Assembly: GCA_017979445.1 (NCBI GenBank)
Contig: JADQWC010000431.1
Span: 106,602-170,601 of the forward strand
Direction of reading: 5' to 3'
DNA: 64,000 nucleotides
Origin: Akebia trifoliata
Lineage: Eukaryota; Streptophyta; Magnoliopsida; Ranunculales; Lardizabalaceae
Shown here: one piece after another, positions 47,079-59,332 of the stretch
How positions within the stretch are numbered: the first letter of the stretch is position 1
Layout of the letters: each line of letters opens with the position of its first letter
Notes under the pieces: model-generated
Told to the model about the DNA's origin: nothing
Database searches by the model: none
The model's input: the letters and a program-made list of their open reading frames with translations, nothing else
Position numbers and translations under genes: made by a program

Positions 47079-48655
47079 TGTAGACACCCCATTTTTACTT
47101 ACCTGATTAATCAACTCGTTAATCCGATCGCGACGATTCTCAATGATGGATAATTATTCCAATGCTTTATCTGTTACAAGATATGTTTCAGAAATTCAGA
47201 TGAAGTATCTCAAACTAACAAAATTATAGAAATCGCACTACGCTAGGAAAATATAACACCAAAAGCCTAGAAATCATCATCTTCAGACAAAAAGAAGTTT
47301 CACGATAAAAATCACTAAAAATGATCAAATTACCAAAATACCCCTAACCTCAAAACATCCCTAGAGCCTACATTAAGCTTAGGAAAACCCTTTCAAACAC
47401 ATAAAACAACAAATCGAAACCAAATAAATCATTTCGCTAATTTTCACAAAATTTGACAAAATTACAAAAATGCCCCTCATAAAGTTCACTACCATTTTGC
47501 ATAAAAAATTTTATAAATGACACAAACCAATATTCCCATTGAATTCCTTATGAAAAATTGATTTCAAAATATCCTAGAACATTGAAAAATGACTTAAAAA
47601 GCAAAAAGTCCTCTCCAAGAGCAAAACGATAATTTTACAATTTTAATAATTAAAAATTCTAAAATTAATAATTAAAATATTAATTAATGTAAAGTAAAAT
47701 TCTAATAAAAAAAAATTTTAAGTCAAGTCAATCAAATAAGACTTAAGTCAAAATCCTAAAATCTAGTAAATTAAGTTAGACTTAAGTCAAAATCCTAAAA
47801 TCAAGTCAATCAAGTAAGACTTAAGTCAAAACCCTAAATTCTAGTCAATCAAGTGAGACTTAAGTCAAAACCTTAATCAATCTAATAAGACCAAAGTGAA
47901 ACCCTAACCTTAATAGAATTCTAATTAAACTCTAAAACTACCTAATAGAATTCTAAATAAACTCTAAAACTATCTAAAAGAAATATAATTAAACTCTAAA
48001 ACTATCTAAAAGAAACATAATCTAACTTTAACTCTATCTAAAAAATTCTTAAAAAAATCGATAAATAAGGGTCTCTACAACCTATTTTCGTATCCAAGAG
48101 AAATTCCTAGAAAAAATAAGTCAAGAAGCCTCCCCAACCTTCTTAAAACCCTGATTTTGAAGCCTTAACCCCTTACCTATCATCCAAATCCCAATTTTTA
48201 CTCAAAAAATACCCAGAAACCCTTCAAAAATACATAGAAATCCATCAAAAATTAGAAAGCACTTAGATCTAAGGAGGAGATACTTCATTTTGGAGATCCG
48301 AAGCGGATCTAGTAAAGGAAACGAAGGAAGTAATTTCTCCGCCAACTCTGAGGGAATTATCGTTGTGATCATCTAGGTATTTTTCATTCTTATTTTTTTA
48401 TTATTTATTTAGGTCTTTTAGCAATGTAGTTTTATTTGAAAAAAGTAGAAACCAGTGTTTGTCGGGCGGGGTTGATGCTTAACACCTTCCAACCCCGTAA
48501 CGTGATCCCCGGACCCGTATTTTCTTTCGTAGATTAGTGTTATTTGCCTTTTAGAGTCAGTGTTCGGTTCCTAGACTGTAATAACTAGGTGGCGACTTTC
48601 AAACCTCAAAAATCAAAAGTGAATCCACGCACCACGCGGATCGAGGGCGCTTTCA
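47079..48655 (+). repeat. 3' LTR of the nested Tat-type element
   Basis: 1577 bp, TGTAGACACCCC...GCTTTCA, preceded by the purine tract CAAAAAGAGGCATC and followed by the target duplication CTTTG. Confidence 0.9.
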
Positions 48656-48660
48656 CTTTG

Positions 48661-49645
48661 ACATACTTGAGGATTCATATGGCAGCATCCCAATGAGGTT
48701 TTCGAGGTTCATGCATGAATTGACTCAATGTTCGAACTGAATAGACTATATCTGGTCTCGTGACAGTGAGATAAATTAGTCTTCCAATCAACCTTCTGTA
48801 CTTAGTTAGATCATTTAGCAATGGTCCATCTGTGGAAGTGAGTTTCAAATTCTATTCCATTGGGAATTTTTCTAGACGTGCACCTATAAGTCCTGAATCT
48901 TGCAAAATATCTAGTGCATATTTTCTTTAAGACATGAAGATACCTTTCTTGGAACGAGAAAATTCAATACCCAAAAAATATTTCAAATCTCTGAGATCTT
49001 TGATACGAAAACGCTTAAGGAGAAATTATTTGAGATGTTTGATTTCTTGAAGATCATTGCCTATTAGAAGAATGTCATCAACATAAATGAGAACTACAAT
49101 AAAGGAAGTACCTTGAGCCTTCGTGAAAAGAGAATAATCAACTTTTGATTGTTGATAACCAACCTTCTGAATGGTATCTAAGAAGGTAGAGAACCAGTTT
49201 CTTGAGGCCTGTTTGAGCCTGTAGAGAGATTTGTTGAGCCGACATACCATGTTCTCCTCTTGTCGGCGAAGACTAGATGGAAGCTCCATGTATATGAATT
49301 TATTCAAGTCGCCACGGAGAAAAGCATTCTGGATGTCTAATTGGTTCGTAAACCAACTCCAAGTAGCAACAACAGTAAGAAGGCAACAAAGTGTAGTGAG
49401 TTTGGCCATAAAAGAAAACATTTCTCAATAATCGATGCCTTCAACTAGGTTGTACCCTTTAGCAACAAGGCGTGCCTTGTAGCATTCAATGATCTCGATT
49501 GGTTTATATCCAATAGGAAAAGGAACTAGTCTCCATGTGTGGTTTTGCTACAATGTTTTCAACTTTGCATTCATGGCTTGTTGCCAATGTGGATCAAGGA
49601 TAGCCTGAGCATAAGATTTGGGTTCAGTGTGACCTGTAATGTTAG
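48661..49645 (-). pseudogene. copia reverse transcriptase
   Basis: Minus-strand order: AQAILDPHWQQAMNAK (about 49600), ARLVAKGYN, LDIQNAFLRGDL with the first catalytic D, CRLNKSLYRLKQASRNW, YVDDILLIGND (about 49085) and then, across stops, KDLRDLKYFLGIEFSRS and RPDIVYSVRTLSQFMHEP, ending at the nested insertion in RILKYVK. The YVDD box is intact. Stops near 49427, 49025 and 48925 make it a pseudogene. Confidence 0.92.
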
Positions 49646-50080
49646 CTAGAAGCTACTATGGGAAAAAGATATACAAGAATATGAAAGAAAATGGGAGAGA
49701 GGATACCGAGTGCTTGATTTAGGACTTGAGCCCAAAGTCAAATTATTGGCTTGAGATGACAACACGTAATCTTTGTGCCATGTCAGAGGTTGCTTACGAC
49801 TGGTAGAATGTCTCTCATGAGGAGTGGAAGGTGTGTGGAGATCTGAAGTAGTTGTACTTGGTTTATTGAGTTCAGCTTGAGATGAAGATAGAGTGGATTC
49901 GAATGAAGTTGGAATGGAGAGTAGTTCAGGTGTGGCAGGTGCATATGTTATGGATTCAATTTCATAGAAATCTGATGGCTCAGTTTGTTGTGATTCAAGG
50001 GATGGAATGTTTGTAGTAGAGGGTTGTTTAAGAGGCATGTTTTCTATAATATCAAAGGAAAGATTGGGCAATCCAGGGTC
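49646..50080 (-). pseudogene. copia linker between integrase and RT
   Basis: 141-residue serine/threonine/proline-rich open stretch. It ends in TWHKDYVLSSQANN and YPLSHFLSYSCISFSHSSF, the variable linker usually found just before copia RT (RYPLSHYLSYSRISSSH-like). No catalytic residues. Confidence 0.8.
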
Positions 50081-51169
50081 TTAATCAGGTGGAGTTAAAA
50101 TATTGGAGAAGGGAAAAATGGTTTTATAAAATCTAACATCACAGCTTATAAAGAACTTTTCAGTTTCCATATCATAAAGTTTGTAACCTTTTTGACCAGT
50201 AGGGTATCCAACAAAGATGCAACGTTTGGCATGAGGATCAAATTTTTGAGTAGGACGAACAGCAGTTGCATAACATAGACAGCCAAAAACTTTTAAGTTA
50301 TCAAGTGACGGTGGGCGATTGTATAATAACTCAAAAGGGGATTTATTGGACAACAATGGTGATGGTAGTTGGTTAATAAGGTAGACAGCAGTCAAAACAC
50401 ATTCACCCCAGAAAACAAGTGGTAAGTGAGATTGAAAGAGCAATGCACGTGCTATGGTAAGAATATGGTGATGCTTTCGTTCAACAACTTCATTTTGTTG
50501 TGGAGTATAAACACAAGTATGTTGATATTTAATCCCGTGATATCGAAAGAAATTTATCATGGATAGGAATTCAAAACCATTGTCTACTCTTACAACTTTG
50601 ACATAGGTATAGAATTGTGTGTAAGCAAAATCAATAAAAGATTTCAAAATGTTTTGTCTTTCAGACTTATTTTGCAAAAGAAATATCCATGTGCATCTTG
50701 TAAAATCATCCACAATAGTAAGAAAGAAACGTGTCCTTGAATGTGTAGGAACTTTATGTGGACCCCAAATATCACAATGCAATAAATCAAATGAAGCATG
50801 AGTTGATATGGAACTTAAAGGAAATGGAAGTCTTGTTCGTTTAGCCATGGGACAAACAGTACAATTATTATCATAGGAGATATTATTGGAAGATAATAAT
50901 GAAGAAATTAATTTGAGTCGAGATGGTGATGGATGTTCAAGACGTATGTGCCATAGGTTTGGAGTGTGAAACACTTGATGAGAGGCATGTGTCCTTTGCA
51001 AAGGAGAAATGTAATAGAGGCCACCGCATTGTTTACCCGAGCCAATCATCTTCCCCATTGCCAAGTCCTGCAAGACACAAAAAGTTGGAAACAAGATGAC
51101 ACAACAATTTAGAGTAGTGGTAAGTTTGCTTATAGACATTAAGTTTAAGTGAAAAGAGGGAACACACAA
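50081..51169 (-). pseudogene. copia integrase
   Basis: Open for 362 residues. Pre-integrase zinc domain LWHIRLEHPS...CTVCPMAKRTRLPF (H-H-C-C). Catalytic core with D in LLHCDIWGPHKV, D in VRVDNGFEF (VDNGTEF is usual) and E in QQNEVVERKH. Then FWGECVLTAVYLINQLPSP and FGCLCYATAVRP...FVGYPTGQKGYKLYD. All three catalytic residues are present. Upstream and downstream stops separate it from protease and RT. Confidence 0.93.
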
Positions 51170-51183
51170 AACATTATCTAATT

Positions 51184-51441
51184 TTATGTGTGAATTGAAT
51201 GGTACAATTCCTGTTGAAGTGATTGGGGCTGAAGACCTAGTGGTAAATTAACAATAGGTATTGATGAGGATTTTGTTTGAGTAAAAAGTGTGGAATCAGA
51301 AATGATGTGATTAGTAGCTCCGCTATCCAAAATCCAAGGTTTAGTGAATGCAGAGTTGATTGAACCATTGGAAAAGGTAAATAGACCTGCAACGTTTGCA
51401 TAAGCATTGCTATTGCCAGAAGCATGATTTGGTTTCATCAT
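51184..51441 (-). pseudogene. copia aspartic protease
   Basis: PWILDSGATNHIISD at about 51340-51295 is the copia protease active site (D-S-G-A), which would process the polyprotein. The reading frame ends after about 60 more residues. The catalytic site is intact but the frame is broken. Confidence 0.88.
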
Positions 51442-51473
51442 AGATATGGCATGAGCAAGTTGTTGAAGTTGTT

Positions 51474-52644
51474 CTACGGAAAGGCCATGTAATGAATTGG
51501 AATTGTAGTTGGTCTATAGTATGTTGTGTGAAGAGTCTGTCGAATTGGACAAATGGGTAGGAGTGCTGGTGTCTCGCAGATATCCCATATGTGCAGATTG
51601 TGAATAGTCTGTTGCGTTAGTAGCAGGGAAGAAGTTGAGTGCATTTCCCTGATATCCACGCTATTGTTGTTGTGGTTGATTCTGTCGATTGTTTTGAGTT
51701 CCTGTGTTGTTAAGAACCCATGTCCCATTTTTGCATTTGCACCTATCCTCAATATGACCTTTCTTGTCACAATACTTACAATGAAATTTTAGAGTTCGAC
51801 AATTTTCAATTGTATGACCTCCTCTATTACAGTGATCACAATACTTATCTTTGGAATTGTTTGAGGAGTTGTTTGTTCGGCTTTGAACTGTAGCAACAAT
51901 AGAAAAGTTCTCGGTTGATTCTGATGTCATTTGTTGTTGGGTTTGATCTTGAATGACAAGAGAGTAAGCTTGGCGTACAATGGGCAACAGCACCATCATG
52001 AGGATATTGGTACGAACAATGTTATAGGTGTCATTGAGGCCCATGAGAAATTGCATCAATCGATCTTCTTCTATCTGATTATAATGTGCTTTCATCTGAT
52101 TGCAGGTGAGAAGTATTCAATATGTCTCCAATTCGTCCCTAAGGCCTTTAATCTTTGTGAAATATGATGAGACTCCCATGGTACCTTGTGAGAGGGATGC
52201 TAAGGATTTTTGAATTTGATAGATTGTTGGTGCATTTTTCTATGAAAATTGATCTTTGAAATCCTTCCAAACTTGTTGAGTGGCCTTTGCATGAACCACC
52301 CCTTTGGCTAGATCGGATTCTATTGAATGAGTCAGCCACGACAAAATCATGTTGTTTCATTGATTCCATAGAGCATATTCTGTCAATTGTTCAATTTCTG
52401 AAGGCAGCTGAATTGATCCATTGATGAATCCAATTTTGTTCTTGGCTGTGAAAGCATGAATCATAGCTTTACTTCATGGTGTATAATTGGGGCCGTTCAA
52501 TTTTTTTGGAACAAGCATGTGGCCAAAGTGATCTGAATGATGAACGAAGTATGGGTTTGATGGATCCATACTAGGGTTAATGTTACTGGTGTTTGAGTAT
52601 TTGGAAAGGGACTTTTCTGTTGGTTTTTTATATTTGTTTGCCAT
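51474..52644 (-). pseudogene. copia gag
   Basis: Starts at an ATG (52644, MANKYKKPTEK) 64 bp after the 5' LTR. NPYFVHHSDHFGHMLVPKKL and a (W lost) SKAMIHAFTAKNK block give the copia gag N-terminus. Stops near 52474, 52370 and 52240 interrupt. The part 52095-51661 is open and holds EEDRLMQFLMGLNDTY and two CCHC knuckles (CDHCNRGGHTIENC and CKYCDKKGHIEDRC). Confidence 0.92.
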
Positions 52645-52696
52645 GGTGTTTGTAGGTGTGCTATGAAGAAAAAAATAATCATGCACTAGAAAAGTT

Positions 52697-52708
52697 GCTC
52701 TGATACCA
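52697..52708 (-). other. copia primer-binding site
   Basis: TGGTATCAGAGC on the minus strand, complementary to the 3' end of initiator Met-tRNA, directly after the 5' LTR. Confidence 0.93.
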
Positions 52709-52961
52709 TGTAAAAAAATAGTGTGTATAGAAATAAATAAAGGAATTTGGCTGAATTGAATTCGATGTGTATTACTAATGAATAAAGTATAGAATATATA
52801 ACCATGTACAAGAATCAATCAGTGCTATTTCTAAGGCTAAGAAAATATAATCCACCTATAGTGCGATATGTCCTATATTATCTTAGGAAAGTCAAGGATC
52901 TCACTTATACTAACTTAGGAAAGTCAATCAATTACATATATAACAATAATATTTCTTAGTA
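52709..52961 (-). repeat. 5' LTR of the copia element
   Basis: 253 bp, plus strand TGTAAAAAAATAG...TTCTTAGTA. The outer end begins TA rather than TG on the minus strand, as in the other copy. Followed by the target duplication TGCTA. Confidence 0.88.
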
Positions 52962-53047
52962 TGCTACTTCACATAGGAGTATTTTGGAGAAACACCTCAA
53001 AAATGGCTCAAGTGCTTTTTTGAGAAGAAGATTATCCAAACACGCTA

Positions 53048-53094
53048 AAGTGTTTCTAAGTATTTCTGACTCCCAGCAAGAGTTAGAAACACTT
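53048..53094. repeat. perfect 12-bp inverted repeat
   Basis: AAGTGTTTCTAA (53048-53059) and TTAGAAACACTT (53083-53094), in sequence with AAGTGCTTTTTTGAG- and TTATCCAAACACGC-like blocks such as occur in plant hAT-type MITEs. Borders of such an element were not found. Confidence 0.5.
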
Positions 53095-53099
53095 AAAAG

Positions 53100-55053
53100 A
53101 AGTTAATCCAAATGCCACCTTCAACAGCGTTGTCATCTTCCTCAAAAAATCCCATAAGAACTATTATTTTCCTCCCCAAAGGCCAAGTATTATTTTATAC
53201 CTATTTTTTTTTTCAATTTTCATTAGTACATCCTACTAGCCATCACAAATCTGAATTTCTACAAAGGAGAACCAATGAGAGGCCGCAAGTCTTGTTAGAT
53301 TAATGATTAATTGAGAATGAATTTGTTGTGAACGTGCTTGAAACATTTATTGTTAAAAAATACTATAGTTATTTGGCATGAGAACCCTAAATGAGCAAGT
53401 AGGACTATGGGTCCTTGGGTGTAAGACCCTAAAGGCCCTCGAGGAAGGTCCCTTATCTAGGACGGGATTGTTGGACATTGAAATTATATGAATCGATCAA
53501 ATAATTATGTGATTATGTTTGAAATAGTTGTATAATCATGTTTGCTAGAAAGAATATATGCATGATATGTTTATTTTTCTATATTTGTCTATCATGCTTC
53601 TAATTGTTTCATTAGAATAGTGTCAGGGAATTTATCATACTAGACTTGTAGCTCAACATTTATTTTTACAGATACCATAATTAAGGGTGGATCGATAGAT
53701 TGAATGACCAAGTATTATTGACGTTTAGTAATTATTTTAATGTTTAATGCACGTTCTAACATGGGTGTATGGGATTTTGGGAAACTCTTTTATTTTTATT
53801 TAATGTTTATTTTATGAATTTGGTGTTGTTTGGAGAATTTGGATGCAATTGTTGTGTTTTTAGGATTGTAATCATAATCTAGGCGATTATTATATGTTTC
53901 TTTTGTTGTTGAATTCATTGGATAGTCTGCACTAAAGCACTTATAAAATATTCATTCCTCATCGAAATTTCACGAAACCAATTGGGATAATTCCTTATCT
54001 GAAATATTCATTTCATTATTTTTGGGGGATTTTTCAATAGAATATTTTTGTTGTTGCTATTAGCAGGCAACATAAATAGAAAACTAGAAAGCTGTTTTAT
54101 TTAGACATTTTAGCCCGCTTATATTTCAAATTAGATTATGATCTTCTGATACAATTAAGGGTTGTAAGTCTTCTTCTATTAGGATTTGGACCCATAACAT
54201 TTGAATATCAAACTATTTACTCCATATTTTATCGTACGAACTACCAAACAACACTATAGAAATTTGTTTTTATACCTTCTATTTTGAAAACTATTTTATA
54301 TATGCAAACGTGATTTTCAGATCCATTTGATATTTTTCCCAACTTTTAGACTTCTTATTTAAATAGAATTTAGAATCATTACGTTTCGATAAGAGATAAG
54401 TCGAATATGAATTTTTGAAGTTTAGTGGCATGTTGCTCAGCTTTGATAAACGATATTGATAGCAGTGTTCTTCTATATTTTCAAGAAAGAAAAGTATGTA
54501 TTTTATAAAATATTGCATGTTTAGGTTATGAGTAATTGAATCCTCTTTCTGAATCCATATGATCCATCAAAAATGATTTTAATATGATCGAGATATGAAT
54601 TTTTAACTGAAAGTGTGTCAAATATCTAGATTGTCAAAATTTTTAAATATTGAATCGTTTTGAATAATTGAACACTATGCATTTGATCTTTAAATATTTA
54701 CCCTTTACCCCCCCCCCCCCAATATTTGGATTTGTGGAATGGACTATGAATCATGGGTCAGGTTACGAATCTCGGATTTCGAGGCATGATAATATGTTTC
54801 ATTTTCTATTAAGGGAATAAAATGTGTCAACGGATTTTTATCCGAAATCTAAGTGACCCAAAATCCAATTTTAGCAGGTTTGGGTCATTGGAATAGATCT
54901 GAATATAAAAAATGGCTCGAATATGGTTTGATGTCCCATGATTCGAGTTGGATCTAGATTGGATACAAATACATCCATATATCCACTTATATCGGAATTA
55001 TATATTGCTTTGAAAATTATATTTGTAGGCTTTTAAAAATATACTTTTCAACT
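53100..55053. other. no gene recognised
   Basis: AT-rich. A run of 13 C at 54708-54720 is the only striking composition feature. Longest frames lack motifs. Confidence 0.5.
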
Positions 55054-55061
55054 ACTTTAAT

Positions 55062-56105
55062 CTAGGGCTATCAACAGATAGATATCCGATCAGATATGTC
55101 TATATTCGAATTCGAATCCGATTGGATATAATACATTGACATTCGAATCCGAATTCAACTAACTTGTCGGATATCCTATATTATCCGATTCGAACATTCC
55201 CTTAAATTAATCTATGATTGATCGAAATAACCTCATATTCAATCCATAGTCAAAAGCATTAAAATTTCCCCTCTCCAACTCAGTCATCTTCGAACCCAAA
55301 AATATCAAGGGTTTTTGGTTGTAACTCGAAGGAAGAGAGAGAGGAATCACTTGAAACCCAAGATCTCAACACACATGAGAAAATGGATGAGGGTTTCTAT
55401 GATGGGGAAGACTAGAGATGGTGAGTTTTCAAAGCCTGCCATGGTGATGGAGCTATGGTGAGATCTTAATAAATCTCAATCTCTTGGATTTGAAAGCATG
55501 AAAATTTCTTTCATCAAAACTATGTTTTTACCTTTGATTTGGATGCCCAACTCAAACATCTTATCTCCAGATGTTATGCGATCATCAATCATCTATTTGG
55601 CCAAAATTCTTGCACAACCACAAGCTTCAGGGCTGCCATGTCCTCAAAGTGGTGAGATCAAAGATTTCTCTTTATGGAGAGAGAGAGAGAGAGAGAGTGA
55701 GTGAGTGAGAGAGAGAGACCTATCACACAAATCTTGTTTAATGATGACTTTTATTTATATATAATATATAATATGAAAAGTTGGTCGTACACCTTTTATA
55801 TGTATATATAATAAAAAAAGTCTTGTATAATGATGACTTTTTATTTATATATAATATAAAAAAAAGTTATCTTCCACTTTTATTTATATATAATATAAAT
55901 TGAAAGTAAAACATAAGTATTTTGCATTGGTGTCGGATCGGATATTAACAACTCGGATGTATCAACATCTGAATTTGTATCCGAAATCTATTTGAATACT
56001 TAGAATATATCCGAATCCGAATTCGATATTTGAAATTTTCAGATATTATCCGAAATTTTGAATACGAATTCAAATCGAATTCGAATTTTTGACTATCCAT
56101 TACTG
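55062..56105. mobile_element. non-autonomous hAT-like element, 1.04 kb
   Basis: Flanked by the perfect 8-bp duplication ACTTTAAT (55054-55061 and 56106-56113), the length made by hAT transposases. Ends are CTAGGGCTATCAAC and, inverted, CAGTAATGGATAGTC, short and imperfect. Long subterminal zones on both sides are full of ATCCGAAT/ATTCGAAT motifs in opposite orientation (about 55085-55195 and 55930-56090). No transposase. The centre holds a CT/GA run (about 55676-55716) and a repeated ATGATGACTTTTATTTATAT unit (about 55741-55890). Confidence 0.65.
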
Positions 56106-56113
56106 ACTTTAAT

Positions 56114-57529
56114 TAAAATAAAACTTATTATAATAATAAAATAGAATATATCGAAATTAGAAAGAGTGTTGGAGGAGAAAAAATGTTGAACAATCCAGAA
56201 TTATCCTATCCAAATCAAGGGTTGTATCTTGATACCGGTCAAGTGCAAATCAAAATAAATTTACAAAAATATCCCTATCACAATGGTATAGTAACCTACA
56301 TATTGGAATTATAAAAATACCCATCATCCAAAAAACGCTATTCAAATTACACAAAAATACATTTAGTACTTGTTCCAATACATGCCTCGAATTTATCCAT
56401 ATACCTCCATGTGAAGAATCTTTTTGTCAAAAAATTGATTAGGTGTATTTTGTAATTTTCATATGCAAAGTAAATGTTAGGATGAGATGAGATGTGTTTT
56501 TGTGAATTCATATGCATGTTGTTGCTCTAAATATGTTGAGGGTTAGTTTTATCATTTAAAAATCTTTTTGAGGGGTATTTTTTATAATTTCAATATGCAA
56601 TTCAACTAATCTTGGAGGAGGGTATTTTTATAAATTTATGTACATATGTTGTACCAAGTATTATGGTATTTTTTTAAAAAAAAATTTTGATTAATTTTCT
56701 TGTTAAATGTTAATTTAATAATTTTGATAACTTTGCAAATGATTATGGTTATTTTTGTGCCACAAATTATTTGCTCAAATTTTGATCTTGAGGCTGGAAA
56801 GGTTTGGTTGGATTAAAAGATTATGGGTCAGAGGTCATTTGCACTCATCATTTGTATGCTCATTGTACTAACTTAAAAAACATCTTGGGGTAAGTGGGTG
56901 CATTGAGCATAAACAGTGGGTGCAAATAGCTTTGAAAAAGAATTGTCCCACCAAACTAAGCAGACCACACTAGTAGCATTAACATTTTTGCAATTATCAC
57001 TTTTGTGCATTATCTTATTGAAAAAGTTCACGAGGAAAAAAAAAATCAATCATTCTGTCTAATGGGACCCAATACTACTCACTGCATTGATTAGTTAGTT
57101 AAATCATCAAAATTATTAAAATATCAACATCATATAGGTTCCAAATTTCAAGATTTAAACTTCCATGAATTGCGCAAAAAAGTTATACATGTTACATGAC
57201 ATGATGCGAGAGGAACCCACTTGGTGGCCACCTTTAGTTAACGGTCTGTTTGATAGTTCATGAAACGTGAAAAATGAGTTTCTTTGAAAAATGTGATTTG
57301 AAGATGAAGTCAAAGTGATTTTCCATCTTAGGAGGGAATATTGATTCCCCTCCCATCACAAGAAGTTTAATTCTCCGACAATTCATCCCATCCCACCGCC
57401 AACACTATAACTCATAGTTCTTAAACAATAAAATTGATTGCACTCGGCTTGGATCTCCATCGAGTTATTTATAAATAATTTTAATATTTTTTATTAAATA
57501 AAAAACTTAATTTTTCTACGAAAATATCA
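56114..57529. other. no gene recognised
   Basis: AT-rich with no coding motif. Short repeated phrases (GTATTTTTTATAATTTC-like) around 56440-56600 only. Confidence 0.5.
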
Positions 57530-58290
57530 TACATAATGGGGAGGATTATTTTTGTAAACACATCAGATTGCGACATGTGGCACCAATGAATCTGACCTGA
57601 TATAGTAGAATTCACAAAGCCTCGAATTAATAGCCGAGTCAGAGGATAAGGAATCTCCTTAGACTCAACAATGGAAGTATCTAAACTTGAAATTCGGATG
57701 AACACATTTGCCTCGGAATTTAAATAAGAATAAATCGAGAGCAAGACATAACTTAGATCCTGAAGTATTAAGGATTTGGGTAAGATATGATATGTTGGAG
57801 ATCCGACAAATCAAGAGTCAATCTAAAATAAGGGAAAACTCCCTTAAATAAGAGGATGATTGAAGGCAAGATCTAAATTAGAGATATTCTAATCCAACTA
57901 ATTCCAAATTGAGATAAGGATAGAATTAGCAACAAGATCAGAGGGATCCTAGGGTTTCACATCTATATATAGATAGACAAAGGCGCAAAAAGGTATGAGA
58001 TGATTCCCCTCTAAACCCTACGTTACTTTTTGTACCGAGATTCTGACTTGGGCATTAAAGAGGTTGTTACAGACACACCTATCAGTTCAACATGGTGAGA
58101 TCATCAACATTCACAATGAATCCCTAGGTAGTGCAAGTTTTCACGTCTATAATTTAGCATTGTCCACAGGATCGATATAAGGAGAAACAACCAGTATGGT
58201 GAGAACAAGGCAAGAAGAAACTAGAGAGGCAAAGAACCATCCACCAGTCCTGAAAGATCATTTACAAATAATGCAACGTCTACTGATAAA
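57530..58290 (+). repeat. possible Tat-type LTR and gag leader relic
   Basis: Contains a TATATATAG box at about 57964, CCCTCTAAACCCTA, then GACTTGGGCATTAAAGAGG at about 58047 and, after a short gap, ATGGTGAGAACAAGGCAAG (58196), resembling the LTR end and gag start of Tat elements. No second LTR and no further gag could be read. Weak call. Confidence 0.3.
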
Positions 58291-59327
58291 AATGAGGGCA
58301 AAGATGTAATAGGGGCTCGAGCGCGAGAAAGATGAGATCCAGGGCAACCATAAGGGAGAATGACCAACTGAGGTAGATGTTGTTGAAGGGATCAAAAACA
58401 AGGTGGGTTCTAGAAAATAGAAAGAACCAACAGAGAGATCTCCTTCCTAAAGAGACTGAATGAGAAGAATATGAACAAATTGTGAATTCATGAGAATGCA
58501 AATGCAAGAAGGGAGTTCAAGTTTTAAAGTTCAACAGCTTTACAAAAAAACTTGCCACAAGGAGAATCTTTACTTCTACAAAATAATAATTATAAATCAA
58601 ATAAACTTGTACCAAAATCAATAAAATTGAAAAATATTACACTTTCTGACAGTTGAAAACTTGAAGGAAAAACTTCTGGTCAAAAAACAAAAAATCAAGA
58701 TATTGAATCAATAATCCAGTATTCAGATGAAATGTTGAACTAACATTTTCCTCTACAAGAAACTCAATCATAATCACAGATGACAGTTCATCAGTTTTCT
58801 CCATACCTAATTCAATTCCAAATACACAACCAATATATACTAAGCAAATTAATCAAGATGTTAAATTAAAATGTATTAAAATGAACAGATCCCAATAGCA
58901 CATTACCAACAACCAAAACCAGGAGTATACAAACAACTTTCTTCCAATTCCTCTCCTACTCAATCTCAAGTGGAAGATAATACTACTCCTCCCCAAATTC
59001 ATGTAATATCAAAATTTGTAATAAACAAACAACAAATCCAAGCAAAATATTTTTTCACAAAATAATTATAAAGAAGAATTTGGAGATCACTCAGAAACCT
59101 ATAAAACACAAGTTTGGTCATTCTATTATCAATATTTACATAAATAAGAAACTTCAATCCTATTTCTTGATTGGTATATTACTTATTTTAAACCTAGAAC
59201 AACGTTAAAAAATAAAAGTCTTAATGTTATTAAACAAAACATATGGGATTTACCCCAAGAACGAACACTTGAATCTATTCATCCTCCCCAATAAATGAAA
59301 TAATCGTCTCAATAGGCAAAGATATTG
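58291..59327. other. unrecognised AT-rich stretch with coding-like remnant
   Basis: Plus-strand translation around 59070-59275 gives a run of tryptophan/tyrosine-rich codons in one frame, followed by an IHPP-like tail and interrupted by few stops. It looks like decayed retroelement or pararetrovirus-type coding sequence, but I cannot assign a family. Confidence 0.25.
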
Positions 59328-59332
59328 TAATT

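Larger units (their letters stand above)
35968..48655 (+). mobile_element. Tat-type LTR element without pol, nested in copia
   Basis: LTRs 35968-37516 and 47079-48655 (TGTAGACACC...GCTTTCA), target duplication CTTTG (35963-35967 and 48656-48660). The Tat/Ogre primer block TGGCGACTCCACTGGGG follows the left LTR, and GTCAAAAAGAGGCATC precedes the right one, so it reads on the plus strand. The leader resembles that of the Ogre element. No gag, protease, RT or integrase is recognisable in the remainder, so it is a large non-autonomous derivative. The LTRs differ at roughly one base in ten over the first 110 bp, which makes it older than the Ogre insertion. A solo LTR interrupts it at 39814-43271. 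Confidence 0.9.
35193..52961 (-). mobile_element. Ty1/copia retrotransposon split by a nested element
   Basis: LTRs at 35193-35429 and 52709-52961, target duplication TGCTA (35188-35192 and 52962-52966). Without the 12.7-kb insertion at 35968-48655 it is about 5.1 kb, normal for copia. Minus-strand order: 5' LTR, primer site TGGTATCAGAGC, gag, protease, integrase, RT, RNase H, 3' LTR. Integrase before RT is the copia order. All domains carry stops. The insertion falls between RT and RNase H. Confidence 0.93.

Noticed and set aside
54708..54720. Run of 13 C as a possible functional element
   Set aside because: Single homopolymer without context. It may be slippage or sequencing error.
59070..59275. 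Endogenous pararetrovirus coat or polyprotein remnant
   Set aside because: Only a weak impression from amino-acid composition. No diagnostic domain could be read.
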